The translations under genes were made by a program, and so were the position numbers. The notes under the pieces are model-generated. The model saw nothing but the letters and a program-made list of their open reading frames with translations. It had not been told where the DNA came from and ran no database searches. Source: Fuerstiella sp. (lineage in GTDB: Bacteria > Planctomycetota > Planctomycetia > Planctomycetales > Planctomycetaceae). From it: a DNA stretch of 58,920 nucleotides. This document shows, one piece after another, positions 36,703-45,894 of the stretch. Positions within the stretch are counted from its first letter, which is position 1. Each line of letters begins with the position of its first letter. The stretch covers positions 1 through 58,920 of the forward strand of contig JAPYTO010000012.1 in the NCBI GenBank assembly GCA_029941865.1, in the 5' to 3' direction.

Positions 36703-36829
36703 GAATTTTCGCTGAAACAGCGTCAGATGCGTTGAACGGACAGGGAACGGGACGATGCCGGATGAAAAAAGCAGGCCTCAAAGTCTAGCGATTCGTAGCG
36801 AACGACGTCAGGCATGATTACGATTCCTT

Positions 36830-36862
36830 AGAGACCCGGTCTTTTGAAAAGACCGGGTCTCT
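36830..36862. repeat. Perfect 33-bp palindrome
   Basis: Arms AGAGACCCGGTCTTTT and AAAAGACCGGGTCTCT, each 16 bases, pair perfectly around a single G. It lies between the starts of the divergent ExbD (minus) and DJ-1/PfpI (plus) genes, so it is not positioned as a terminator for either. It could be an operator or a repeat hairpin. Confidence 0.85.
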
Positions 36863-36900
36863 GGTGTGAATCCCTTTGTATTCCCTGTGAACTGAATTCC

Positions 36901-37473
36901 ATGTCCAACAAACGAGTTCTGCTGCTGGCCGGTGATTTCGTGGAAGACTATGAAATCATGGTCCCTTTCCAGACATTGCTGACGGTCGGCGTTGATGTCG
37001 ACGCCGTGTGCCCCGATAAAAAATCCGGCGACCAGATCCGTACGGCCGTTCACGATTTTGAGGGCGATCAGACGTACAGCGAAAAACCCGGGCACTATTT
37101 CACACTCAACGCGGACTTTGCTGGTGCTGACGCCGGCAATTATGACGGACTGCTTATTCCCGGTGGCCGCGCACCGGAATACCTGCGTCTGAATCCCGCG
37201 GTGCTGGATCTGGTGAGAGCATTCGACCAGGCAAAGAAGCCGATCGCCGCGATCTGCCACGGTCTGCAGATTCTGGCGGCAGCCGACATCCTGTCGGGCC
37301 GCACCTGCACCGCCTACCCAGCCTGTGGTCCGGAAGTGACTCTGGCCGGTGCAACTTACGCTGAAATTGCCATCGACGGAGCTCACGTGGACGGCAACCT
37401 TGTGACCGCACCCGCGTGGCCCGCTCATCCTGCGTTCTGTCGCGAGTTTCTGAAACTGCTGGGTGTGCTGTGA
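36901..37473 (+). CDS. DJ-1/PfpI family protein
   Basis: 190 residues from ATG 36901; the upstream codons from 36844 come from the palindrome and are not protein-like. The fold marks are present: [14 protein letters not shown], which has the Glu that supports the nucleophile, [12 protein letters not shown], and the nucleophile elbow AAICHG with C119-H120. This resembles PfpI/YhbO/YraA-type glyoxalase or deglycase proteins. It is probably cytoplasmic and protective against reactive aldehydes; whether it is a protease, glyoxalase or deglycase is disputed for the family. It is followed 100 bases later by the large di-heme protein. Confidence 0.88.
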   Translation: MSNKRVLLLAGDFVEDYEIMVPFQTLLTVGVDVDAVCPDKKSGDQIRTAVHDFEGDQTYSEKPGHYFTLNADFAGADAGNYDGLLIPGGRAPEYLRLNPAVLDLVRAFDQAKKPIAAICHGLQILAAADILSGRTCTAYPACGPEVTLAGATYAEIAIDGAHVDGNLVTAPAWPAHPAFCREFLKLLGVL

Positions 37474-37573
37474 ATCGGTTAAATACGCTGAGTATCCTGT
37501 AATCCGGGCTGGGCCCTCCTGCCACTGGTCGGCTTCGCTTTGCCGATTATCATTCCTTTCTGACGAGCTTAAT

Positions 37574-40500
37574 ATGTCCCGCCTTTTCTTCCTGATTCTG
37601 CTGGTCTTCTGCAACCGCGCCGCGCTGGCACAAACTCTTGAGCAGCAGCTTGCGAACCAGCCACCAGGCGTGCTGGCAGCCGAGGCCCGGCAATCCGGGG
37701 ATGCTCGGCGAGGTGCGATACTGTTTCATCAGGTGCATATTGGGTGTATCAAATGCCATGCCGTTGACGGTACCAGCAATTCGTTGGGACCGGATCTGAC
37801 GAAGCTGAGCGAACAAAAATCGGCGACCGATGAATACGTCGTGACGTCGCTGCTGAAACCGTCGAGTGAAATTCGCAAGGGCTACGAAGCCATTGCCGTT
37901 GTGACCGTCGACGGACGGACTCAGACAGGCTTGCTGGTGAGTCGCAATGATGATGGCGTCGTGCTGCGTGACCCGGCTCGAAATGGCGACCGAATCACGA
38001 TCACTGCCAACGAAATCGACGAGATTTTGGCAAGCAAGCTGTCGATCATGCCAGCGGGCATTGTGAATCAGCTTGGTGGCCGACAGCAGTTTCTGGATCT
38101 GGTGAGATATCTGCTGGACATGCGGGATGGAGGCCTTGACGCCGCCCGAAAGCTACAGCCGCCTCCCGGCCTGATCGCGTTCAAGCTGCCTGAGTACGAA
38201 AGTCACGTTGACCATGTCGGATTGATTCGGGGCCTGGATGATGCGGCGTTTGATCGTGGCAAGGACATCTACAACCGGCTGTGCATTAATTGTCACGGCG
38301 ACAGAAAACGGCCTGGTTCACTGCCGACAGCACTACGATTTGCTGAAGGCAAGTTTCGCAGTGGCGGCGATCCTCACGCGATGTACAAAACACTCACTCA
38401 TGGCTTTGGCCTGATGGTGCCGCAGATGTGGATGGTGCCGCAGCAGAAGTACGACGTGATTCACTACATTCGCGAAAGCTATGTCCGCAAGGCAAATTCA
38501 AGTCAATACCGCGACGTGACAGACGAGTATCTGGCCGCGCTGCCGAAGGGCGATACGTTTGGCCCGGAACCCATCGAATACTCGCCGTGGTCTGACATGA
38601 ACTACGGACCGTCGATGATCAATACGTTTGAAGTCGGTTCGGACGCGCAGAATTTCGCCTACAAGGGTATCGCGGTTCGACTGGATCAGGGACCGGGCGG
38701 TATTTCCAAGGGAAATCATTGGGCCATCTTTGATCACGACACGCTGCGGCTGGCAGCCGCATGGTCACGCCCACCACAGTCAAAAGCGTCCGGTTTTATC
38801 AGCTGGCAGGGGATCCACTTTGATGGTCGTCACAATGCACATCCGCGCATCGCTGGCGATCTGCAGTTCGAAAACCCGACGGGTCCCGGATGGGCCAACC
38901 CGGAGACGGGGTCATTTGATGACAACCAGCGGGTGGTCGGACGCGACGGTCGAAACTACGGACCACTGCCTCGGGACTGGGCAAAATATCGCGGACTGCA
39001 TCAGGTGGGCGATCAGACGATCGTGGAGTACAGCGTCGCTGATACCAAAGTGCTGGAGCGGATGGGGCATCAGGCAATCTCGACAGACGAAAAATTGTCG
39101 GCCAACGTCTTCTCCAGGAACATGACGCTGGGGCCTGTGCCGAACAGCTTACTGGCACTGGTGGCAACTCACCCTGAGGAAAACGCTGCGTTTCGCAAGC
39201 TGACTGAACACTGCGTGGTACTCGCTGCGGACGCTGCAAGGCCGAACTCGGCAGCCACTTCTGAATTCAACGGTGCATCGCATCTGGTGATCAAAGGCGG
39301 CACAGCCTTCAACATGACGTCCAGTGATTTCAGTATCACGGCTCGGATTCGCACAATGACGGACGGCACCATCTTCTGCAAAGCGAACGACCAGGGACCC
39401 TGGGTGCCCAACGGTAAAACGTTTTTTGTGCGAGGCGGACGCCTGTGCTACGACATTGGCTGGGTTGGCGCCGTGCAATCAAAGAAAAAAGTGGACGACG
39501 GTAAGTGGCATGACGTGGCCATGACGTGGAATCACAACACCAGCCGGGTCACCATGTATGTGGATGGAAAAAAGAACGGCGGCGGCACATTGAAGCCAAA
39601 GGGCGATGTTTTCGGGCATGTGGCAAAAATCGGATTTACGTCCGGCAACTTCCCAGGCACTTCGTATTTCACGGGTGATATCAAGACGGTTGCTTTCTGG
39701 AGCCGCGAACTGAAAGGCGAAGATCTTCAGAGTAGTCAGCAGGACAACGCCGCCAGTGCAGCTGTGGCGGCGTGGGATCTGACGCGTCCCGCGGCAGCGG
39801 GCGCAATTTCCGATGTCACTGGCAACAAACACGATGCTGCACAAATCCTGGGCTCCGTTAAGCAAAGTCGCTCGGCGATCATGGCGGGAGTGGTCGGCGA
39901 CCGCGATGGGTTTGCCTTACTGCAAAAGGACAATCGGATTTGTCTGAACGTTCCTTCCGGCGACCAACGTCGCAACATTGCAATATGGACCGTCGCTGTA
40001 GCGGCTGACACGACGGACGACGCGTTGAAAGAACTTGCGGCCCGAATTGAGGACCGTCTGAAGGTCGCGGATCTGGAACAGCGGATTCTCCAGAGCGGCC
40101 CGGCACGGTGGCCGGAAATTGTTGCAACAGTGCCAATCATAGGTTCGGAAACTGGTCCTTTTGCCATTGATGTCCTGTCCACTCCGATCGCCAACCCATG
40201 GTTCGCTCGAATTCGCCTGACCGGTCACGATTTTCTGGCTGATGGCGACCGGGTGGCGGTGTGCAGCTGGGACGGCGACGTCTGGATGGTAAGCGGCCTA
40301 AAGACGCTGGGCGAAAAGGCCCCTGCACCGCTGCTTAAGTGGCAGCGGATCGCCTCGGGGCTATTCCAGCCGCTGGGCGTTAAGGTCGTTGCCGATGATA
40401 TCTATGTTACCTGCCGGGATCAGCTGGTGATTCTGCGGGACCGAAATGGTGACGGTGAAACCGATTTCTATGAATGCTTCAACAACGATCATCAGGTGAC

Positions 40501-41494
40501 CGAACACTTTCATGAATTCGCGATGGGGCTGCAGCGCGACGAAATCGGCAACTTCTACTACGCCAAATCGGCTCGCCACGCTTTGAAAGCCATCGTTCCG
40601 CATCACGGTACTCTGCTGCGAATCCCGTCCAACGGTTCCCGCACAGACATCCTGGCCACGGGATTTCGAGCGGCCAATGGAGTTTGTCTGAACCCCGACG
40701 GTTCGTTCATCGTCACTGACCAGGAAGGCCACTGGAATCCGAAGAACCGCATCAACTGGGTTCGCGAAGGTGGTTTCTATGGCAACATGTTCGGCTACCA
40801 CGATGTTACGGACGATTCTGACGACGCTATGGAGCAGCCACTGTGCTGGATTACCAATGCGTTTGATCGTTCGCCGGCCGAACTGATGTGGATCGACAAT
40901 GAAGCCTGGGGACCACTGAACGGATCGCTGTTGAATCTTTCGTACGGCTACGGCAAGGTCTACGTCGTGCCGCACGAAGAAATCGACGGACAGATGCAGG
41001 GCGGCATGTGCCAGTTACCGATACCGCAGTTCCCCACGGGGACTGCCCGCGGCCGCATCAGTCCACATGACAACGGACTATATCTATCCGGTATGTTCGC
41101 CTGGGGCAGCAGTCAGCAGGCACAGGAAGGTGGCTTCTATCGGCTGCGATACACGGGCAAAGCGTCCAACATGCCTGTCGGCTTGAAGGCCCGAGACAAA
41201 CGACTTGAAATTACGTTCACCGATTCACTGGATGCCGCTACTGCGACAGCGACGAATAGCTATGCGGTGAAAGTGTGGTCGCTGAAACGCACGGCGAATT
41301 ACGGTTCGAAGCACTATGACGATCACGAATTGTCGGTGACTGCAGTGCAGCTTGCCGCTGACGGTCGCACCGTCACTCTGCAGATCCCGGACCTCGCGCC
41401 GACGTGGTGCATGGAGATCAAGTGTCGCCTGAAGTCTGCCGACGGCGAAGCGTTCGAACGAATCATTCACAACACGATTCATCAGGCGCCTTAG
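37574..41494 (+). CDS. Exported di-heme propeller protein (cytochrome c, DUF6797-like, LamG, propeller)
   Basis: 1306 residues from ATG 37574, which begins a signal peptide (SRLFFLILLVFCNRAALAQ); the upstream in-frame start at 37463 overlaps the previous gene. Domains in order: cytochrome c of the TIGR02603-like type with C58-I-K-C-H62, a second cytochrome c with C237-I-N-C-H241, a DUF6797-like module at about 330-620, a LamG/concanavalin-like domain at about 570-760, and a beta-propeller with NGDGETDFYECF at about 860-1190. The propeller and DUF6797-like parts resemble those of the protein at 9421-12807 (WDGDVWMVSG, KWQRIASGLFQPLGV), but here the hemes are at the N-terminus. Likely an extracytoplasmic oxidoreductase of unknown substrate. 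Confidence 0.85.
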   Translation: MSRLFFLILLVFCNRAALAQTLEQQLANQPPGVLAAEARQSGDARRGAILFHQVHIGCIKCHAVDGTSNSLGPDLTKLSEQKSATDEYVVTSLLKPSSEIRKGYEAIAVVTVDGRTQTGLLVSRNDDGVVLRDPARNGDRITITANEIDEILASKLSIMPAGIVNQLGGRQQFLDLVRYLLDMRDGGLDAARKLQPPPGLIAFKLPEYESHVDHVGLIRGLDDAAFDRGKDIYNRLCINCHGDRKRPGSLPTALRFAEGKFRSGGDPHAMYKTLTHGFGLMVPQMWMVPQQKYDVIHYIRESYVRKANSSQYRDVTDEYLAALPKGDTFGPEPIEYSPWSDMNYGPSMINTFEVGSDAQNFAYKGIAVRLDQGPGGISKGNHWAIFDHDTLRLAAAWSRPPQSKASGFISWQGIHFDGRHNAHPRIAGDLQFENPTGPGWANPETGSFDDNQRVVGRDGRNYGPLPRDWAKYRGLHQVGDQTIVEYSVADTKVLERMGHQAISTDEKLSANVFSRNMTLGPVPNSLLALVATHPEENAAFRKLTEHCVVLAADAARPNSAATSEFNGASHLVIKGGTAFNMTSSDFSITARIRTMTDGTIFCKANDQGPWVPNGKTFFVRGGRLCYDIGWVGAVQSKKKVDDGKWHDVAMTWNHNTSRVTMYVDGKKNGGGTLKPKGDVFGHVAKIGFTSGNFPGTSYFTGDIKTVAFWSRELKGEDLQSSQQDNAASAAVAAWDLTRPAAAGAISDVTGNKHDAAQILGSVKQSRSAIMAGVVGDRDGFALLQKDNRICLNVPSGDQRRNIAIWTVAVAADTTDDALKELAARIEDRLKVADLEQRILQSGPARWPEIVATVPIIGSETGPFAIDVLSTPIANPWFARIRLTGHDFLADGDRVAVCSWDGDVWMVSGLKTLGEKAPAPLLKWQRIASGLFQPLGVKVVADDIYVTCRDQLVILRDRNGDGETDFYECFNNDHQVTEHFHEFAMGLQRDEIGNFYYAKSARHALKAIVPHHGTLLRIPSNGSRTDILATGFRAANGVCLNPDGSFIVTDQEGHWNPKNRINWVREGGFYGNMFGYHDVTDDSDDAMEQPLCWITNAFDRSPAELMWIDNEAWGPLNGSLLNLSYGYGKVYVVPHEEIDGQMQGGMCQLPIPQFPTGTARGRISPHDNGLYLSGMFAWGSSQQAQEGGFYRLRYTGKASNMPVGLKARDKRLEITFTDSLDAATATATNSYAVKVWSLKRTANYGSKHYDDHELSVTAVQLAADGRTVTLQIPDLAPTWCMEIKCRLKSADGEAFERIIHNTIHQAP

Positions 41495-41521
41495 CTGGCC
41501 AGCGCCAGTTTATTCTTCATT

Positions 41522-41623
41522 GTAGGCCGGACCGAGCGAAACGCTGTTCCGGCATCGTCCAGCCCACTTTTCTGACCACCCCATTGCCGGAGCGGCGGCG
41601 CTGTGGCTCCTGGTTCGGCCTAC
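41522..41623. repeat. 102-bp long imperfect hairpin at a convergent gene junction
   Basis: Outer arms GTAGGCCGGACC and GGTTCGGCCTAC differ at one position; inner arms around TTCCGGCA and TGCCGGAG also pair. It fills most of the gap between the di-heme protein (plus) and the aldo/keto reductase (minus), so it could stop transcription from both sides. It resembles the intergenic hairpin repeats of planctomycetes. Confidence 0.65.
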
Positions 41624-41670
41624 TTTATTGATTGACTTGAGACGATGTCGCGGCAAAGAATCAACGGCAT

Positions 41671-42615
41671 TCAGCTCACTGGTTCGTCGTTGTTTTCCGG
41701 ACGACCTTCGATGTAGAACCAGTTGTGAATCGGTTTCAGAATCTCCTGCACTTCAGCAAGCAGCTGTTCATCCATCGGCGCATCCGCCCAGTCCACCCAC
41801 TGAGAAACTCGGCCGGGATTTGCTGACCCGGTCACGCACGTTGTCATGTCCGGACTGGCAATCGAAAACTGCAGCGCCAACTGAGCGATGTCGATTCCGG
41901 CGGCCGTGCAGTGGTCGGAAGCTTTCTTCGCGATCTGCCGAACTTCGGGAGTGGCCTTGTGCCACTCCGGCAGCGGTGCGGTGGTCAGCAGTCGTGCTGA
42001 AAACGGGGCGGCGTTCATGAGACCGACGCCTTTCTCCTGGCAAATCGGTACCAGTTCCAGCGCCATGTCGTTCTGCAGAGTGTAATGGTTGTAGGTCAGC
42101 AGAACGTCGATATCAGCATTGGCCAGGATGTACTTGAACATCTTCATCGGATAGCCACTCACACCGATGTATCGCACTTTTCCCTTTTCGACCTGTTTGC
42201 GAAGTGCGGGAAGAGTCTCCTCAACGATCTGAGACATTTCGACGAACTCAAGATCGTGACACAGCACGATGTCCAGGTGATCCTGCCGCATGCGTTCAAG
42301 CGATATGTCCACGCTTTCTTCCACTCGCTTGGCACTGAAATCAAAGTGTTGCCCGGCATAACGCCCCAGTTTGGTTCCCAGGTAATAGCTGTCACGAGGA
42401 ATATCGGGCAGCACCTGACCCAGCAACACTTCACTCATGCCGCGGCCATAAAACGGCGAGGTATCGATGAAGTTCATGCCGCGATCAATGGCGACGTGTA
42501 CGCTTTTCAACGCTTCGCCAATGTCGACTTTTCGAAATTCCGCACCCAGGGATGAAGCTCCGAACGATAGAGCCGTCAGGTCCATGTCCGTATTCTGCAG
42601 ACGACGCTTTTCCAT
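41671..42615 (-). CDS. Aldo/keto reductase (L-galactose/L-fucose dehydrogenase-like)
   Basis: 314 residues. The AKR catalytic set is complete: D51 and Y56 in DTSPFYGRG, K82 in GTKLGR and H120 in VLCHDLEF. The layout (SFGASSLGAEF at the start, IGVSGYP in the middle) is like that of D-threo-aldose 1-dehydrogenase/L-galactose dehydrogenases, so oxidation of a deoxy or hexose sugar using NAD(P) is likely. It is cytoplasmic. With the SDR at 25995 it would suit use of sugars released by the sulfatases, but that link is inference. Confidence 0.9.
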   Translation of the reverse strand: MEKRRLQNTDMDLTALSFGASSLGAEFRKVDIGEALKSVHVAIDRGMNFIDTSPFYGRGMSEVLLGQVLPDIPRDSYYLGTKLGRYAGQHFDFSAKRVEESVDISLERMRQDHLDIVLCHDLEFVEMSQIVEETLPALRKQVEKGKVRYIGVSGYPMKMFKYILANADIDVLLTYNHYTLQNDMALELVPICQEKGVGLMNAAPFSARLLTTAPLPEWHKATPEVRQIAKKASDHCTAAGIDIAQLALQFSIASPDMTTCVTGSANPGRVSQWVDWADAPMDEQLLAEVQEILKPIHNWFYIEGRPENNDEPVS

Positions 42616-42662
42616 TTTGAATGAGTCCGGGTTTCAGGGGATAACAAAGGGTGTTTGAAAAG

Positions 42663-42725
42663 GGGGCCGGGAATCAATAGTGCGAAGCACCCGAAGGGCC
42701 GTTCCGACTATTGATTCCCGACCCC
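42663..42725. repeat. 63-bp hairpin repeat
   Basis: Arms GGGGCCGGGAATCAATAGT and ACTATTGATTCCCGACCCC (about 18 of 19 pair) flank a loop of roughly 25 bases. It lies just upstream of the aldo/keto reductase start in the 474-base divergent region 42616-43089. Confidence 0.8.
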
Positions 42726-42752
42726 TTCATTCCTTAAGTCTCGACGACAGAT

Positions 42753-42887
42753 TTCACCCTCCGTCCGGGAGGGTCGAGCCTAAGCGAGGGGAGGGTTTAC
42801 TGGGTTTATTCGCCTACGTGTTGTCACAAGATTGCAGCAACCGCCCTCCCCGCTCGTTTCTCGCGACCCTCCCGAAAGGAGGGTGAA
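42753..42887. repeat. 135-bp hairpin repeat with 43-44-base arms
   Basis: Arm 42753-42795 pairs with arm 42844-42887 at about 84 percent (TTCACCCTCC, CGGGAGGGTCG and GGGGAGGG blocks are all mirrored). The loop is 48 bases. It is the second hairpin in the region between the aldo/keto reductase and the third sulfatase. No gene lies in this 474-base region. Confidence 0.8.
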
Positions 42888-43089
42888 GCGACACGTGTAG
42901 ATGCCAATGCCTCTGGCCGATCTCGCGGAACGATAGCAGCTTCGGGAATGGTATTCGACTCTGGAATGATGAAGACAATGACCGCGAGATCTACATCCGG
43001 GCGATCTTATCGTCTCGTGATTTGCAGGACTCCGTTTGGTCTTCCCCTGCCGGACAGTTACGATGCCGTTTTCACTGTGGAGCATTCAT

Positions 43090-44493
43090 ATGCGCTGTCT
43101 CGCGATAACACTGACGTTCCTGTTCTTCGTTACCGAAACTTCGACGGCAGAAAAACCTAACATCGTCTACATCCTTGCGGACGACGCCGGCTACGGCGAT
43201 TTTGGATGTTATGGCGGAACGCGTCTGCCGACGCCAAACATCGACCGCATGGCCAGCGAAGGCATGAAGTTTACTCGTCACTATGCCGGCTGCACGGTGT
43301 GTGCGCCGTCGCGGTGCGTGCTGATGACAGGACTGCACTCCGGCCATTGCCGAGTTCGCGGCAACAGTCCGGGATTATTGCTGGACGAAGATCTTACTGT
43401 TGCCGAAGTTCTGAAGACGGTTGGTTATCACACGGCCTGCATCGGCAAGTGGGGCCTGGGAGCTCCACCCCCGCTGTCCGACCCAAATGATCAGGGCTTT
43501 GATGAGTTCTATGGCTACATCAGCATGTGGCACGCTCACAATTTCTACCCGGAGTTTCTGATCCGAAACGGCAAACCTGAAGCGTTGCGAAATATCAGTC
43601 AGGAACAATGGAAGGGCCAGGACGGTCGCGGTGTGGCGACAAAGAAAGTCGACTACGTGCCGGATCTGCTGACAGAAGAGGTGCTGGGCTTCATTCGCGG
43701 CAACACGTCGCAGCCGTTTTTCCTGTACTACGCCCTGAACGTGCCGCACGCCAACAACGAAGGGGGGCGTCACAACCCGGCTGCTGAACGCGGCATGGAA
43801 GTGCCTGACTTCGGGCCGTACGCGGACAAAGACTGGCCCGGCCCCGAAAAAGGTTTCGCCGCCATCATGCGCAATATCGATCGGGACGTCGGGCGGATTC
43901 TTGATGAACTGAAATCGCTGGGCATTGACGACAACACAATCGTGATCTTCAGCAGCGATAATGGACCGCATCAGGAAGGCGGACATCAAATGGAATTTTT
44001 CAACAGCAATGGCGACCTGCGTGGCATGAAGCGAGATCTGTATGAAGGCGGTGTGCGAGTTCCGCTGATCGTACGCTGGCCAGGCAAGGTCGCTGCCGGT
44101 ACCACCAGCAACCACATCAGCGGCTTTCAGGACGTACTACCGACGCTTGCCGAAATTGCGGGTGCAGACGTACCAGAGAATCTGGATGGGATTTCTATGG
44201 TTTCGGAGCTGACCAGCAGGGGCGTGCAGCAGGCGCACGATTTCCTGTACTGGGAATTCAGTGAGCAGAAAGGCAAGCGGGCGGTACTGAAAGGTGACTG
44301 GAAGCTGGTCCAACTGCGGGTGGCCACGGACAATCCGTCGGACTTCGAACTGTACAACGTGGCGGACGACGTGGCGGAAAACAACGATGTGGCCGACCGG
44401 CACGTGGACCATGTCAGCAGCATGACAAAGCTGATGGAGAGTGCTCACACACCCAATCCACGATATCCGTTGTTTCCGACTGAAAAGCCGTAG
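43090..44493 (+). CDS. Secreted sulfatase (arylsulfatase A-like)
   Basis: 467 residues from ATG 43090, which begins a signal peptide (RCLAITLTFLFFVTETSTA); the frame extends upstream to 43036 but those codons are not protein-like. The metal motif is ADDAGYGDFGCYGG, the formylglycine site C71-A-P-S-R75, and the helix that follows is CVLMTGLHSGH. SSDNGPHQEGGH carries further metal ligands. It lacks the extra C-terminal discoidin domain of the first sulfatase. The role should be removal of sulfate from a glycan. The three sulfatases of the window differ clearly from each other, suggesting different substrates. Confidence 0.92.
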   Translation: MRCLAITLTFLFFVTETSTAEKPNIVYILADDAGYGDFGCYGGTRLPTPNIDRMASEGMKFTRHYAGCTVCAPSRCVLMTGLHSGHCRVRGNSPGLLLDEDLTVAEVLKTVGYHTACIGKWGLGAPPPLSDPNDQGFDEFYGYISMWHAHNFYPEFLIRNGKPEALRNISQEQWKGQDGRGVATKKVDYVPDLLTEEVLGFIRGNTSQPFFLYYALNVPHANNEGGRHNPAAERGMEVPDFGPYADKDWPGPEKGFAAIMRNIDRDVGRILDELKSLGIDDNTIVIFSSDNGPHQEGGHQMEFFNSNGDLRGMKRDLYEGGVRVPLIVRWPGKVAAGTTSNHISGFQDVLPTLAEIAGADVPENLDGISMVSELTSRGVQQAHDFLYWEFSEQKGKRAVLKGDWKLVQLRVATDNPSDFELYNVADDVAENNDVADRHVDHVSSMTKLMESAHTPNPRYPLFPTEKP

Positions 44494-44580
44494 GGTGTGT
44501 GCAAGCCTTGTCGTTACCCGCATGTCAACAATTAGAGATTTGCTGCCGCCGTTTCGCGACTCTATTCACGTAAACGTTTC

Positions 44581-44661
44581 GTGACCCACGTCGTGGGCCA
44601 CGTTACAACGTAGCTGCCCGCTGCCAGCGGGCTCCGCGTTCAACAACACGCAGGCTGCGTG
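44581..44661. repeat. Row of three hairpins at a convergent junction
   Basis: Three stems follow one another: GTGACCCACG with GTGGGCCAC (44581-44601), GCCCGCTG with CAGCGGGC (44616-44632), CACGCAG with CTGCGTG (44647-44661). They lie between the sulfatase stop (44493) and the stop of pilT (44679), convergent. The middle stem reappears after aroB at 48042-48058. They may end transcription from both sides; no T-runs follow. Confidence 0.65.
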
Positions 44662-44678
44662 CACTACAGCCAGCGCGG

Positions 44679-45824
44679 TTACAGAATCGACGGGCCCTTG
44701 ACTTCGATACCCTTCAGTCGCATTTTGAGTTCTTCGATGTTCGGTGAGACTTCGAAGGCGGCTTCCCGACTGACGAATTCTCTGTTGACGAAGTCGTAAA
44801 GGCTGTCGTTGAACAGCTGCATCCCCTCGTCGCGGCCAATACGAATCGCTCCGTGAAGCTTCTCGTCTTCGCCTTCCATGACACACTTCGTGACCGTTGG
44901 GTTGAACCTCATGATTTCGATGATGGGGACTCGACTGGGTTTGTCCACGATTGTTTTCAGCAGTTTCTGGCCCACGATCGCTTTCATGCTCATGCCGATT
45001 GCCGCTCGCACCGCCGCATGCATATCTGCCGGAAACAGGTCGATGATACGAGGAATCGTGCCCGGGGCGCTGGAAGCATGGATCGTTCCGAACACCAGGT
45101 GACCGGTTTCGGCTGCGTGAATGGCTGTCTCGAAAGTCTCCTTGTCTCGCATTTCGCCCACCAGCATGATGTCCGGGTCTTCTCGAACCGCGTGCTTCAT
45201 GGCGACAGAGAAGTCGATCACATCCTGTCCGATTTCCCGCTGGTTGATCAGACACTGGTCGGACGTATAAACAAATTCGATGGGGTCTTCGATGGTCAGA
45301 ATGTGCTTGTTCATGTTGTGATTGACCCAGTCCAGCATCGACGCGATGGTCGTACTTTTTCCGGAACCTGTCACGCCCGCCAGCAACACCATTCCCTGGT
45401 CAAACCTACACAGTTCTTCCATGATGGGTGGTAGATACAGCCCTTCAAACGGCGGGATGAACCGTTCAATCTTTCGAGCAACCATGCCAACCTTGCCCAG
45501 CTGCGTCAGCAGGTTGACACGATAGCGCCACGGCTCGTCGTTATATTCCACCACTTTTGAAAAGTCGGCGCCGCCATCTCTGTGAAAGATGTCCAGGTTT
45601 CGCTGGTCCATCAGGGGAAAACACAGCTTGACCAGCGCACTCTCGCTGAGAGGCGGCATATCCAGTGGGGCCAGCGTACCTTTGACACGAAAGATCGGTG
45701 GACGGTCCGCCTGCAAATGGATGTCCGAGCAGCCCATCTTGACGCCCATGCGAAAGATCTTATTGATCTCGATATCCGCTTGGGCATCAAAATTCGATTT
45801 CACCCAGTCACGTGCCTGTACCAT
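44679..45824 (-). CDS. pilT: PilT-type type IV pilus retraction ATPase
   Basis: 381 residues. The N-terminal PAS-like part includes GCSDIHLQADRPPIFRVKG, the entry to GspE/PilT ATPases. The Walker A loop is G150-V-T-G-S-G-K-S-T158; the Asp box (TIEDPIEFVY) and Walker B region (VREDPDIMLVGEMRD) follow, then GHLVFGTIHASSA. The AVREDPD block matches the conserved PilT AIRE-like segment. PilT drives retraction of type IV pili, giving twitching movement. The extension ATPase PilB and pilins are not in the window. It lies upstream of nothing on the same strand within 70 bases of hisF, which may share its transcript. Confidence 0.9.
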   Translation of the reverse strand: MVQARDWVKSNFDAQADIEINKIFRMGVKMGCSDIHLQADRPPIFRVKGTLAPLDMPPLSESALVKLCFPLMDQRNLDIFHRDGGADFSKVVEYNDEPWRYRVNLLTQLGKVGMVARKIERFIPPFEGLYLPPIMEELCRFDQGMVLLAGVTGSGKSTTIASMLDWVNHNMNKHILTIEDPIEFVYTSDQCLINQREIGQDVIDFSVAMKHAVREDPDIMLVGEMRDKETFETAIHAAETGHLVFGTIHASSAPGTIPRIIDLFPADMHAAVRAAIGMSMKAIVGQKLLKTIVDKPSRVPIIEIMRFNPTVTKCVMEGEDEKLHGAIRIGRDEGMQLFNDSLYDFVNREFVSREAAFEVSPNIEELKMRLKGIEVKGPSIL

Positions 45825-45894
45825 TTTGTGATTCCGATCTTAATTTCGATGTGACAGCACCACACGGCACTGCCACGAGAACGCTTTACCTGAT

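Noticed and set aside
36808..37614. 268-codon minus-strand frame opposite the DJ-1/PfpI gene
   Set aside because: It covers the palindrome and the antisense of a clear DJ-1/PfpI protein, and has no family features.
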